From: JAMZMI01 sp964353015
GTDB taxonomy: Bacteria; Bacteroidota; Bacteroidia; Cytophagales; Cyclobacteriaceae
Direction of reading: 5' to 3'
DNA length: 64,000 bases
NCBI GenBank assembly: GCA_964353015.1
Contig: CAYGUA010000002.1
Location: 124,001 to 188,000, forward strand
The notes under the pieces were generated by a model. It did not search any database. It saw only the letters and a list, made by a program, of their open reading frames with translations, and was not told the origin of the DNA. Positions within the stretch are counted from its first letter, which is position 1, and each line of letters opens with the position of its first letter. A program made the translations under genes and the position numbers. This document shows positions 1 through 9,221 of the stretch, piece by piece.

Positions 1-602
1 GAGGCATTGTATTGAATGATGTAATCACTACCGTACCCATCTGCCACATAGATATCACCGTTTGGACCAATGGCCGTTTCCGTTGGACAAAACAGGTCTC
101 CAGGCTTGTAGATGCCGATGGTTTGCGGGTGGCCTATATCAAACATGACACGTCCATCAACGGTGGTTTTAGTTACACGTCCATTGTGGTGAATCATTTT
201 ACCACTCCGATCCATAAACCAGCCGGAATCCGTGAGAAACAGAAAATCCTCTTCCCCCTCTTGCGAAAGGGTAAGTCCATGCCCACCCGGATAAGCAGTG
301 CCCCAATAATCGAGCAGCTTGCCCGACTTATCGAATATCAAAATATTGTTATTCGTGTGGTCTCCAAGCATAATCAAGCGCCCTTTACTGTCCATCACCA
401 TTTCATGGCAATTAAGTATCGGAACATGCATTTTGCTCATCTGCGCCCAATTGCTATCCAATTCGTATTGGTAACCACCGTGCCCCAGAATTTTCGTTTC
501 TTCCTTTTTATTAGTCAGAATATTGAACGAGAATGAAGGTAAAGTCAAGGCAGTTCCCGAAACAACTGCGGCGCTTTTTATAAATGTTCTCCTGCTTTTC
601 AT
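1..602 (-). CDS. Exported 6-bladed beta-propeller (NHL/SMP-30-like) protein, C-terminus cut by window edge
   Basis: About 200 N-terminal codons are present; the frame stays open to the left edge, so the gene is partial. The ATG at 602 gives an N-terminus starting MKSRRTFIKSAAVVSG, a twin-arginine-like export signal followed by a hydrophobic stretch. The rest shows propeller-blade patterns, including a GHGG turn, a run reading MDSKGRLIMLGDHTNN and an NGDIYVADGYGSD stretch typical of NHL/SMP-30 blades. It is probably a periplasmic ligand-binding protein or lactonase-like enzyme. It lies 18 bp downstream of the DUF1501 gene on the same strand, so it is probably the third gene of that operon. The substrate is not predictable. 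Confidence 0.75.
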   Translation of the reverse strand, partial: MKSRRTFIKSAAVVSGTALTLPSFSFNILTNKKEETKILGHGGYQYELDSNWAQMSKMHVPILNCHEMVMDSKGRLIMLGDHTNNNILIFDKSGKLLDYWGTAYPGGHGLTLSQEGEEDFLFLTDSGWFMDRSGKMIHHNGRVTKTTVDGRVMFDIGHPQTIGIYKPGDLFCPTETAIGPNGDIYVADGYGSDYIIQYNA

Positions 603-620
603 TGGCAATTTTTAGGGTGG

Positions 621-2105
621 TTAGGATAATATATCTTTTACTATATGACCACTCACATCAGTAAGCCTAAACCTTCTTCCTTGAGATTTGAAGGTTAATC
701 GCTCGTGATCGATTCCCATGAGGTGCATCAATGTGGCATGAAAATCATGTACATGAACCGGGTTTTCGGTGATATTGTAGCTAAAATCATCCGTTGCACC
801 GTAGGTGAAGCCGGGCTTCACTCCTGCTCCCGCCATCCACATGGTGAAACATCTCGGGTGATGGTCTCTACCGTAATTATCTGCCGTTAGTTTGCCTTGT
901 GAATAGACCGTCCTGCCAAATTCACCACCCCAGATCACCAACGTGTCCTCCAACAAACCGCGACGTTTCAAGTCTTTGAGCAATGCTGCAGTAGCCTGAT
1001 CGGTGTTTTTGCATTGATTTTTGATCCCTCCGGGAAGGTGGGTATGTTGGTCCCATCCACGATGGTACAACTGTACGAAGCGCAGATCTTTTTCCAGGAG
1101 TTTTCTGGCCAAAAGACAATTGGCGGCATAGGTTCCCGGATCTCGACTATCCTTTCCGTACATTTCAAAAACCTCATCGGGCTCATCGGAAATGTCCGTC
1201 ACTTCCGGCACGGAGGTTTGCATGCGGTAGGCCATCTCGTATTGTGAAATACGTGCATCAACCTCAGGATCGCCGTAGGTGCTGTTTTGAATCTCATTCA
1301 TTTGCTTGAGATAATCCAGCATTTTTCCTCTATCCTCATGATCGTAGTTTTCGGGATTGTTGAGGTAAAGCACGGGATCAGTACCGGAGCGGAATTGAAC
1401 TCCCTGATGCTCAGTAGGCAAAAATCCATTTCCCCAAAGGCGCGCATAAAGTGGCTGTCCTCCGGCATTCTTGGATACTAATACAATAAAGGCTGGAAGA
1501 TTTTCATTGGATGAACCCAGCCCATAGCTTAACCAGGACCCAATCGATGGTCTGCCGGCTAGTTGGTGACCTGTTTGAAAGAACGTGATGGCGGGATCAT
1601 GGTTGATCTGCTCCGTATGCATGGATTTGATAAAACACAAATCATCAACCACCTCTGCCGTGTGCGGCATCAACTCACTTACCCAGGCCCTGCTTTCTCC
1701 ATATTGATCAAACTTATACATGGACGGTGCTATGGGCAAAGAAGTCTGAGACGAACTCATGCCGGTAAGCCGCTGACCTCCACGGACGCTTGCCGGTAAT
1801 TCTTTACCAAACAAATCGACCAATTTCGGTTTGTAATCAAAGGTTTCAAACTGTGAAGGCCCTCCACTCTGGAAGAGATAAACAACTCGCTTGGCCTTAG
1901 GGGCAAAATGCGGCAAACCAGGAATTCCTCCCATAGGTTTTGGCATGGCCTGGGCCATGGCTTTGTCCGCTCCTAACAAGGAGCCAAACGCCAAAGCTCC
2001 TAACCCAAGCGAGGTTTTGGTCAGGAATTGTCGCCGATCAATTTTGTTTTCTTCCCTGTTAAATTCAGGATTGTTTGATCTTAGTATATCGTGATCGTGT
2101 CCCAT
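621..2105 (-). CDS. DUF1501 family exported protein
   Basis: This 494-residue protein has a Tat-like signal (RR at residues 24-25, then a Gly/Ala/Leu-rich core near 30-50). The body matches the DUF1501 family, which has an alkaline phosphatase/sulfatase-like fold. Family-like stretches include VYLFQSGGPSQFETFDYKP, a segment reading LLKDLKRRGLLEDTLVIWGGEFGR, and a C-terminal NYGRDHHPRCFTMWMAGAG. The Asp/His/Glu residues there resemble metal ligands of the superfamily, but the reaction is unknown. The start ATG lies 3 bp from the stop of the upstream DUF1549/DUF1553 gene. That pairing is the classic arrangement for these families in Planctomycetes and some Bacteroidota, and suggests they act together at the envelope. 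Confidence 0.9.
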   Translation of the reverse strand: MGHDHDILRSNNPEFNREENKIDRRQFLTKTSLGLGALAFGSLLGADKAMAQAMPKPMGGIPGLPHFAPKAKRVVYLFQSGGPSQFETFDYKPKLVDLFGKELPASVRGGQRLTGMSSSQTSLPIAPSMYKFDQYGESRAWVSELMPHTAEVVDDLCFIKSMHTEQINHDPAITFFQTGHQLAGRPSIGSWLSYGLGSSNENLPAFIVLVSKNAGGQPLYARLWGNGFLPTEHQGVQFRSGTDPVLYLNNPENYDHEDRGKMLDYLKQMNEIQNSTYGDPEVDARISQYEMAYRMQTSVPEVTDISDEPDEVFEMYGKDSRDPGTYAANCLLARKLLEKDLRFVQLYHRGWDQHTHLPGGIKNQCKNTDQATAALLKDLKRRGLLEDTLVIWGGEFGRTVYSQGKLTADNYGRDHHPRCFTMWMAGAGVKPGFTYGATDDFSYNITENPVHVHDFHATLMHLMGIDHERLTFKSQGRRFRLTDVSGHIVKDILS

Positions 2106-2108
2106 AAT

Positions 2109-5100
2109 CTATCTTTTTGTTATACTGGCGTCTGAATTTAATATTACACTCGCTACCACAGCATTGGCAGCTACCATATTCGTGTCCAGCGATTTATCAA
2201 TCTTATATTCTCCAGCCTCTAACCAGCCCTTTGACCGATTGGAATCGTTCTTGAATTGCTGATATTCGTCAGCCTGAACCCTTAACAAAACGGCTAGCTC
2301 TTCTTTTTTAGGTTGAATACCTGTAAGGCTTTGATACGCTCTGGATATGGCCTCCTCCTGATTCAGCTCCCTTGTAATTTTTTCCCCCATTACCTTAGAG
2401 ATTTCCACATATGCCCGATCATTGAGCAAAACCAGGGCTTGAAGTGGTGTGTTCGTTTTCTGTCTTCTGACCATGCATTCCACCCGCTCCGGCTGATCGA
2501 AAGTAGAAAGCGTGGGATGGGAAACGGTCCGCTTCCAATACACATAAAGGCTTCTGCGGTACAGTTCCTCTCCTGTTGATTGCACATAGGTGTCAGCATT
2601 CATCGTCCACAAACCCTCAGGCTGATATGGCTTTATACTTTTCCCACCAATCTTGTCATTTATCAGCCCGCTTGCTACCAGGGCATTGTCCCGCATCATT
2701 TCGCTGGACAGCCTGGTCTTTGGCCCTCTCGCCAAATAGATATTCTGAGGGTCTTTTTCGCGCATTTCCTGCGAAGCAACAGAACTCTGCCGGTAGGTGG
2801 CCGACATCACAATCAATTTTTGCAATGCCTTCACATCCCAGCCACTCTCCATAAACGCAATGGCCAGCCAATCCAGCAATTCGGGATGGCTCGGCATCTC
2901 GCCCTGATTGCCAAAATCCTCGGTGGTACGAACCAATCCCCTACCAAAATAGTTTTGCCAGTAGCGGTTCACGGCCACTCGGGCTGTAAGCGGATGGTCT
3001 TCATCAAAAAGCCATTCGGCTAAACCCAATCTATTCTTTTCGTATTTATCCTTCCATGGCAACACGCTTTCCGGAGTGTTCGGGAAGACCTCTTCTCCGT
3101 ACGCATCGTATTGCCCACGCTCCAGGATATAGGCCTTTCGTGGTTCTGTCATTTCTTTCATCACCATTACCTCCTGTACCTGCTCTATACTATCCACCAA
3201 TTGCCTTCTGGTTGTCGTGAGCACATCCATCGCGTTTTGGTATTCCCTGGAAACGTTCTTCATATAATAGTCTTCCAACCACCTGCTTTCCTGTGCGCTC
3301 AGACTACTTTTGGTTTTACCAATTAAGGCCATCAAGGACTCCTTATTGCCGATCATCATGACCTCAATGGCAGAAAGTTCACGTGAGTAAACACTCACTT
3401 CATCCACGCGTGCCCCTCCGATTCCCTTGCCCCTCCAACGGGCACCCACTTGCAAACCAGGTTCAATGGCCTTATCATAAATTTGATCAACCAGTTTGTT
3501 GTAGATAATATCCTTGTAGAGATTGTCAACTTCTACTTTAGTTACCAAATCTTCTCCATTCATATAGATACGCAGACCACCAGCCTTGCTCGATCCATCA
3601 TAAGTCATCATCAAATGCACCCATTCCTCTTTGGGTATTTCCTTTTCCGATACCTCCACAATGGCGTTATCTGGCCATGTATGCGCCAGCATCACTTCAA
3701 TCTTGTTGTCTTTTATATTAAGATGATAGCCTTTGTAGCTGTGTAACCGGGTTCCTTTGTTTTTATGAAAGATGACACCTTCACTCAATTCCTTCGGCAC
3801 GTTCACCCAGATACTGATACTGAAGGGCTCATTTCGCTTGTAAACCCCTACCGGATCCAGATCCAGCCAGGCATCTCCGTTCATCAATAGCCCTTTACCC
3901 TTTTTACCTTCTGCAAAATCCGGCACTTCGTGTTTCGAAAACTGACGATCAATTTTAGCCACCTGGCCCGGTTTCATTGAATTGGAAAGTTTCCCATCCA
4001 ATTCAAATCTCCCCACCAGGCCTTTCGTAGGCATTTGTGGCTGAACACTACTTAAACCACCTGTTTCCAGCCAATTTTCAAAAGCTTTGTTAGCCGTTTC
4101 TTGAACAGAAGCCAACTGATCTTCCTTCCGCTTAACTTCCTTTTTCAGGTATTCGATAACCTTTTCCTGCTGCTCATTTGGCAATAACATATTAGGGACA
4201 GGAATATCCTTAGGGTCCCAGGATATCTGACCGGTTTCGTTCTGGTTGTTAAAGAAGCTATAAAACTCAAAGAAGTTCTTTTGTGAAATAGGGTCAAACT
4301 TATGATCGTGGCATTTGGCACAGCCCATGGTAAGTGCCATAAACCCCTGACCGACTACATTCGTACGATCAGCGACATACTCCACCCTGAACTCTTCATC
4401 GATGATACCACCCTCCATGTTTTGTGGATGCAGCCTGTTAAAACCTGTAGCCAGAAGTTGCTCTTTGGTAGGATTGGGCATCAGGTCACCAGCCAATTGC
4501 CATTTCGCAAACTGGTCATAAGGCATATTCTCGTTGAATGAATTGATTACCCAATCGCGCCATGGGCTGGTGTCCCGAAAGCGGTCCACCTGATAGCCGT
4601 AGGTGTCGGCATATCTGGATAGATCCATCCAATCAACGGCCATCTTTTCCCCGAAATGCGGGGAAGCAAGCAGGCGATCGACCTGCTTCTCATATGCATC
4701 ACTGGAGTTATCGCCCAGAAATGCATTGATTTCTTCCAATGTTGGTGGTAGTCCTGTGAGGTCGAAACTTAAACGTCGCAACACCAACTCCTTGCTCGCT
4801 TCACCAGATGGCATCAGCTTTTTCGTTTTCTGCTTTTTCTGAACAAATTGATCGATAGGATTTCGTGCCCAGCCACCTTCAACCTTAGGAGGGTTCCTTT
4901 TCTCAGGTTTAATAAATGCCCAATGCGGTTTATATTTTGCCCCCTCTTCAATCCATTTGATCAGAACAGCCTTTTCATAAGCCGTGAGCTCCAACTTGGA
5001 TTCAGGTGATGGCATCATTATCTCAGGGTCATCGGAGATGATCCGATGAAAAACCTGACTTTTGTTGAGATTACCCGGTGTTATTGCAACAAGTCCGGCA

Positions 5101-5345
5101 TGTTGTGGTAGTTCAGCATAAGCGCCTTCAGGGAGATCGAGCCGCAACCCAGCCTGCTGCTTTGCCTTATCTGGCCCATGGCAGAGAAAACACTTATCTG
5201 ACAAAATAGGCTTCACATGGATGTTGAAATCCAATTCCTGAGGAAGATCCTTGTACACCTCCTTTACGTCTTCAGGAATAGATGGGGAGCATGAACTTAA
5301 CAAGAGAACTACCCCTACAAAGGAGGCTAACCAATAATTTCTCAT
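2109..5345 (-). CDS. PSCyt1/DUF1549/DUF1553 lipoprotein with LamG-like domain
   Basis: The ATG at 5345 is preferred over an in-frame TTG at 5369 because it gives a clean lipoprotein signal, MRNYWLASFVGVVLLLSSC; the product is then 1078 residues. Order seen: a PSCyt1 heme c motif (C52, C55, H56, CFLCH); a DUF1549 region around residues 150-380 containing a second CxxCH (CAKCH); a coiled linker; a LamG/concanavalin-like segment around 430-640; a coiled segment; and DUF1553 at about 770-1050 with AVNRYWQNYFGRGLVRTTEDF. The two CxxCH motifs suggest electron transfer at the cell surface or in the periplasm. The substrate and partner are unknown. It is followed after 3 bp by the DUF1501 gene. Confidence 0.88.
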   Translation of the reverse strand: MRNYWLASFVGVVLLLSSCSPSIPEDVKEVYKDLPQELDFNIHVKPILSDKCFLCHGPDKAKQQAGLRLDLPEGAYAELPQHAGLVAITPGNLNKSQVFHRIISDDPEIMMPSPESKLELTAYEKAVLIKWIEEGAKYKPHWAFIKPEKRNPPKVEGGWARNPIDQFVQKKQKTKKLMPSGEASKELVLRRLSFDLTGLPPTLEEINAFLGDNSSDAYEKQVDRLLASPHFGEKMAVDWMDLSRYADTYGYQVDRFRDTSPWRDWVINSFNENMPYDQFAKWQLAGDLMPNPTKEQLLATGFNRLHPQNMEGGIIDEEFRVEYVADRTNVVGQGFMALTMGCAKCHDHKFDPISQKNFFEFYSFFNNQNETGQISWDPKDIPVPNMLLPNEQQEKVIEYLKKEVKRKEDQLASVQETANKAFENWLETGGLSSVQPQMPTKGLVGRFELDGKLSNSMKPGQVAKIDRQFSKHEVPDFAEGKKGKGLLMNGDAWLDLDPVGVYKRNEPFSISIWVNVPKELSEGVIFHKNKGTRLHSYKGYHLNIKDNKIEVMLAHTWPDNAIVEVSEKEIPKEEWVHLMMTYDGSSKAGGLRIYMNGEDLVTKVEVDNLYKDIIYNKLVDQIYDKAIEPGLQVGARWRGKGIGGARVDEVSVYSRELSAIEVMMIGNKESLMALIGKTKSSLSAQESRWLEDYYMKNVSREYQNAMDVLTTTRRQLVDSIEQVQEVMVMKEMTEPRKAYILERGQYDAYGEEVFPNTPESVLPWKDKYEKNRLGLAEWLFDEDHPLTARVAVNRYWQNYFGRGLVRTTEDFGNQGEMPSHPELLDWLAIAFMESGWDVKALQKLIVMSATYRQSSVASQEMREKDPQNIYLARGPKTRLSSEMMRDNALVASGLINDKIGGKSIKPYQPEGLWTMNADTYVQSTGEELYRRSLYVYWKRTVSHPTLSTFDQPERVECMVRRQKTNTPLQALVLLNDRAYVEISKVMGEKITRELNQEEAISRAYQSLTGIQPKKEELAVLLRVQADEYQQFKNDSNRSKGWLEAGEYKIDKSLDTNMVAANAVVASVILNSDASITKR

Positions 5346-5715
5346 TTTGTACCTTTTAATTAAATTCAAACCAATTGTGTTTTATAAAATCCTTCCCAAT
5401 CAGAAAGACAAGCTCCTAATTCACCTCGAATATTAGTTCAAACAATCCGATGGTTAAAGAACAACCGTTTTCACAAAGTAGAAACTGAATCGAAATCAGA
5501 CAACCCCTTTATCGTTAATCCGATAAAGACCCATTTCTTTCTATCAAGTTTCATGAGTACGGACTATTCAACTTAATTTCGAAATTGTTACTTTCATAGC
5601 TCATTTCCCAAAAACGGAGATAGACTGCATATAGACTAGCTTACACTTTTAACTATTTTTTACAAACATATCATGCTTATTTACAGCTATTTAACATCGT
5701 AATAAGTGTAATAAA
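5346..5715. other. Divergent intergenic region between the DUF1549/1553 operon and the TPR regulator
   Basis: This AT-rich 370-bp gap lies between two divergent genes and must hold both promoters. No coding frame is supported. A minus-strand TATGTTTG (complement of 5663-5670) fits the Bacteroidota -7 consensus TAnnTTTG and could drive the left operon with a leader of about 300 nt; no convincing -33 element accompanies it. The palindrome found in the right-hand locus is absent. Confidence 0.4.
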
Positions 5716-7347
5716 ATGAATACCCACATAAAAACACATAGACTCGCACTCCTTTTTGGCTTCCTTTTCGGATCGCTGGTGCTGCGCGCATCGGGAATTA
5801 CCGACTTGCCGCAAATTGAAGATTGGAAACAGGTTATAGACTCTGAAAACATACTGGAAGGCAAAAGTGATTCGTTGATCTCGGGATTGGAAAAAGGAAT
5901 AGGGAATAGCCTGCTACACAAGGATACACTTTCAGCCATTCAACAAATGAACCGACTTGCCCGGGTTCAAACTAACCGGGTGAATTTTAGCAGGGCCTAC
6001 AATGAATATTGGCGTGCCGTGCTGCTTGCACAACAAACGGGTGACAAAGCGTCTCTTGCTGATAGCTACAATGGCCTGGCCATATTGTACAGTCTTTTTG
6101 AGCGTCGCGAAAAAGCGCTGGAGTATTATAAAAAATCACTTGCTATCAATAAAACGCTGATTGAAAAAGGAAAGAGAATGCCACCATACTTAGTGGAAAA
6201 TTATTTTGCGCTGGCCATTCACTATCGCTATGAACGCGCACCTCTTGTGGCCAGTGCCTATCTGGATAGTTGCATAGCTGTAACCCAGAATCAGGATTAT
6301 GACCTCAAAATGATCCAGGCTGAGCGGGCATATCTACTCTCCCTACAAAAAAAATATGGCGAAGCTGAGGTCCTTTTAATGAATATGGAAAAAAGCCTAT
6401 CTGAAGGTATCCCCTCCTACATGGTGATTTTTTGTTCGCTAACAGGCGAAATGTATCAGCAGTGGGGACAACCAGCCAATGCTGCCTTGTACTACCAAAA
6501 ATCCATATTGGCTGCTAAAAAACACCTGAGCCATCTCAACTTTGTTCCGGACACCTACTCTCAATTGGCCGAAGTATATGCTTCGCAGGGAAACCATAAA
6601 GCCGCCAACGAATGCCTAAAAGTGGCCAATTACATGAACAACTCCCTTTACAGCATTAAGAGTGCAAACAACCACCAATTGATTGAAATCCGGGATCAAG
6701 TGCGCCTCGACCAGGAGATGAAAGATTTATTAATCAAAGAGCAACGAATTGCCTACCTGGAACAGGAAGATTGGATTTGGTTTCTGAAAACCATTATTTT
6801 GATTGTTACGCTCGTTTTCGTCGGCTTTGCCAGCTTGGTCTGGGGGAGAAAAATGCGCAGGAACCATCGTTTGAAGCAAAGGGAACTGGAACAACACCAA
6901 CTACTTGAGGATAAAAAGAACAGAGAGATTGTATCGGTAAAAAATCGCGAGCTCACAAACTCTACCCTACAGATTATTGCCAAAGATGAACTACTTACCA
7001 GTGTACAGGCCGATCTTCAGAAAATCAATGACACGCAAAAAAACAATGAAATCAAGAAGTTGATCCGAAGTATGAAAATCAATAAGGACATGAGCTGGTT
7101 AGCTTTTGAAAACCGGTTCACTTCTGTTAATAGCGATTTTTTCGACAGACTAAAGGAGCAATTTCCTCACCTCAAACCATACGATTTGAAGATTTGCGCC
7201 CTGATTAAACTTGATTTCTCTGCAAAAGAAATGTCCCGCCTACTAGGTATTTCGCCCGAAAGTGCCAATACATCGAGATACCGACTAAGGAAACGACTCA
7301 ACCTGGAGAAAGACGTAAACCTCACTTCGTTCATCGATTCAATTTAA
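5716..7347 (+). CDS. TPR membrane regulator with C-terminal LuxR-type helix-turn-helix
   Basis: The 543-residue protein has an N-terminal signal or anchor (residues 1-27), a TPR-like helical solenoid (about 65-330, for example SRAYNEYWRAVLLAQQTGD and EKALEYYKKSLAIN), one transmembrane segment at about 353-377 (WFLKTIILIVTLVFVGFASL), a coiled coil (about 380-450) and a C-terminal HTH (about 485-535, with FSAKEMSRLLGISPESANTS). This is the common Bacteroidota design in which periplasmic TPRs sense a signal and a cytoplasmic LuxR-like domain acts on DNA. It is divergent from the DUF1549/1553 operon and 141 bp upstream of a sulfatase, so either could be a target. It lies outside the palindrome-marked locus. 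The target assignment is inference. Confidence 0.85.
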   Translation: MNTHIKTHRLALLFGFLFGSLVLRASGITDLPQIEDWKQVIDSENILEGKSDSLISGLEKGIGNSLLHKDTLSAIQQMNRLARVQTNRVNFSRAYNEYWRAVLLAQQTGDKASLADSYNGLAILYSLFERREKALEYYKKSLAINKTLIEKGKRMPPYLVENYFALAIHYRYERAPLVASAYLDSCIAVTQNQDYDLKMIQAERAYLLSLQKKYGEAEVLLMNMEKSLSEGIPSYMVIFCSLTGEMYQQWGQPANAALYYQKSILAAKKHLSHLNFVPDTYSQLAEVYASQGNHKAANECLKVANYMNNSLYSIKSANNHQLIEIRDQVRLDQEMKDLLIKEQRIAYLEQEDWIWFLKTIILIVTLVFVGFASLVWGRKMRRNHRLKQRELEQHQLLEDKKNREIVSVKNRELTNSTLQIIAKDELLTSVQADLQKINDTQKNNEIKKLIRSMKINKDMSWLAFENRFTSVNSDFFDRLKEQFPHLKPYDLKICALIKLDFSAKEMSRLLGISPESANTSRYRLRKRLNLEKDVNLTSFIDSI

Positions 7348-7451
7348 TGATCATGGTAGTTCTTAAATTTTTAAGGTCAATAAGATATATAGTACCCTCA
7401 TTCAGTTTTCCTTGCGCAAAGGGTTTCATTATCAGCCATTTAAAGGCAGTA

Positions 7452-7459
7452 TAAATTTG
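7452..7459 (+). promoter_or_regulatory. Candidate -7 element (TAAATTTG) upstream of sulfatase 7489
   Basis: TAAATTTG matches the Bacteroidota -7 consensus TAnnTTTG and lies 29 bp before the ATG. The -33 TTG is weak (TTTC in the expected place). This implies a short leader of about 20-25 nt and independent transcription from the TPR regulator gene. Confidence 0.4.
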
Positions 7460-7488
7460 GCATTGGCATTATTCATTTCCATACCTCT

Positions 7489-9072
7489 ATGAAGAACATC
7501 TATCAACTTCCGGTTCTACTTATTTTTAGTTTGATGACAATCGGATTTGGCTGCACTCCCAAGAAAAAACAACCGAACATACTCTTTATCATGTCGGATG
7601 ACCATACCACGCAAGCCTTTGGAATTTACGGGAGCAGACTTGCTTCTCTGAACCCTACCCCAACACTAGATCAACTTGGAAAAGAAGGCGTCATTTTTGA
7701 TAATGTCTTTTGCACCAATTCTATATGTACACCTAGCCGGGCAAGTATCATGACTGGGCAATATCCGCAAACCAATGGAGTGCTTGATTTGGATGGTCAT
7801 TTAAGCGAGGCAAAGCAATACCTGCCAAAGGAAATGAAAAAACTCGGGTATCAGACGGCCATCATTGGGAAATGGCATTTGAAAGAAGAACCTGCGGCAT
7901 TTGATTACTATGAGGTATTGAAACTTCAAGGAGATTATTTCGACCCGACATTTCGCGTGAGAGGTAAAAGAGCATGGCCTGAAAACACCACCAAGTACGA
8001 AGGACATAGCACGGATGTAATTACCGATCTCACTATAAACTGGCTCAAAGAACGGGACGGAGATCAGCCCTTTTTCTTAATGCATCACTACAAAGCTCCC
8101 CACGATGATTTTGAGTTTGCTCCAAGATATACGGATTACCTTGCCAATGTTGAGATTCCTGAACCAGAGAACTTATATAAACAGCCCAATTTCGGTTCAG
8201 AAGCGACACGAGGTAAAAACGACAGTCTCATTCACCGAATTGGAACATCCCTCGGAAGGCGGCATCCGGTGCGTAGCTATGCTGACGACTATCAAATCGC
8301 TGACAGCCTCTCGGACGATGAGGCCAAACATGCCGCCTATCAAGAGTATTTGAAAAGATACCTTCGATGTGTGAAAGGTGTGGATGACAACCTTGCACGT
8401 TTGTTCGCTCACCTGAGAGAGACAGGCGAAATGGACAACACAATCATCATTTACACGGGAGATCAGGGCTTTATGCTGGGCGAACATGACTTCATGGATA
8501 AGCGATGGATGTATGAAGAATCGATGCGGATGCCATTTATCGTATACTATCCAAAAGCAATGAAATCCGGCTTTCGTTCAGATTTGCTGATCAACAACAC
8601 GGACTTTGCCCCTACTATGATTGAGCTTGCCGGCGGTCAGAAGCCAGCATATATGCAAGGTGAGAGTTTTTCCTCGGTGATCACGGAAAACAAAAACCCT
8701 GCAGGATGGAGAGACTACACCTACTACCGCTATTGGATGCACATGATGCACCACGACAACCCGGCACATTTCGGAGTACGTTCCAAAGATTACAAACTCA
8801 TCTTTTTTTATGGCTTGCCGTATGACCTGTCCAAAATAGGAACACCTTCTATGCCATGGAAAGAGAATTCATTCATGATTGAGCAAACGCCTGACGCGTG
8901 GGAGTTTTATGATCTCAAAAAAGACCCTACCGAAGTTAACAACGCCTACTCCAACCCTGCCTACGCGAAAATCATCTCTGAGATGAAGAAGGAAATGTGG
9001 AAGCTGCGCGAAGAACTGAACGAAACAGACACTCTGTATCCGCACATTCAGGAAATACTCAATAAGCAGTGA
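7489..9072 (+). CDS. Sulfatase (S1, formylglycine-dependent), lipoprotein
   Basis: This 527-residue protein opens with a lipoprotein-type signal ending LMTIGFGC (Cys22). The alkaline-phosphatase-fold N-terminal motif follows (PNILFIMSDDHTTQAFGIYG, metal-binding DD), then the activation signature C-T-P-S-R with the modifiable Cys at residue 80 and downstream TGQYP. A metal-site segment IIIYTGDQGFMLGEHDFMDKR and GKWHLK complete the active site. The C-terminal subdomain ends with a DLKKDPTEVNNAY-type sequence typical of family S1. It hydrolyses a sulfate ester, probably on a glycan. The Cys needs conversion by a formylglycine-generating enzyme, and the gene at 16607 is the candidate. A hairpin terminator follows. 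Confidence 0.93.
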   Translation: MKNIYQLPVLLIFSLMTIGFGCTPKKKQPNILFIMSDDHTTQAFGIYGSRLASLNPTPTLDQLGKEGVIFDNVFCTNSICTPSRASIMTGQYPQTNGVLDLDGHLSEAKQYLPKEMKKLGYQTAIIGKWHLKEEPAAFDYYEVLKLQGDYFDPTFRVRGKRAWPENTTKYEGHSTDVITDLTINWLKERDGDQPFFLMHHYKAPHDDFEFAPRYTDYLANVEIPEPENLYKQPNFGSEATRGKNDSLIHRIGTSLGRRHPVRSYADDYQIADSLSDDEAKHAAYQEYLKRYLRCVKGVDDNLARLFAHLRETGEMDNTIIIYTGDQGFMLGEHDFMDKRWMYEESMRMPFIVYYPKAMKSGFRSDLLINNTDFAPTMIELAGGQKPAYMQGESFSSVITENKNPAGWRDYTYYRYWMHMMHHDNPAHFGVRSKDYKLIFFYGLPYDLSKIGTPSMPWKENSFMIEQTPDAWEFYDLKKDPTEVNNAYSNPAYAKIISEMKKEMWKLREELNETDTLYPHIQEILNKQ

Positions 9073-9101
9073 TTTAAGTCCTCAATTCTGAAGAAAATTT
9101 G

Positions 9102-9152
9102 AAGCGGGGGTTAATCCATGAGATACGTGGGTAATAATTTACCCCCGCTTTT
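9102..9152 (+). terminator. Hairpin terminator after sulfatase 7489
   Basis: A perfect 10-bp GC-rich stem, AAGCGGGGGT (9102-9111) pairing with ACCCCCGCTT (9141-9150), encloses a loop of about 29 nt and is followed by a short T run. It lies 30 bp after the sulfatase stop and before the next gene at 9222, so the two genes are probably separate units. The loop is long for a textbook terminator. Confidence 0.6.
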
Positions 9153-9221
9153 GATTACAAAATTGGTAACATCACAACCAATTAAGGGGTGTAATTTTCA
9201 TAATTACTAAAAAACACAATT

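Noticed and set aside
12..536. 174-codon plus-strand open frame at the left edge
   Set aside because: The minus-strand frame across the same bases encodes a recognisable Tat-signal propeller protein; the plus frame is its shadow.
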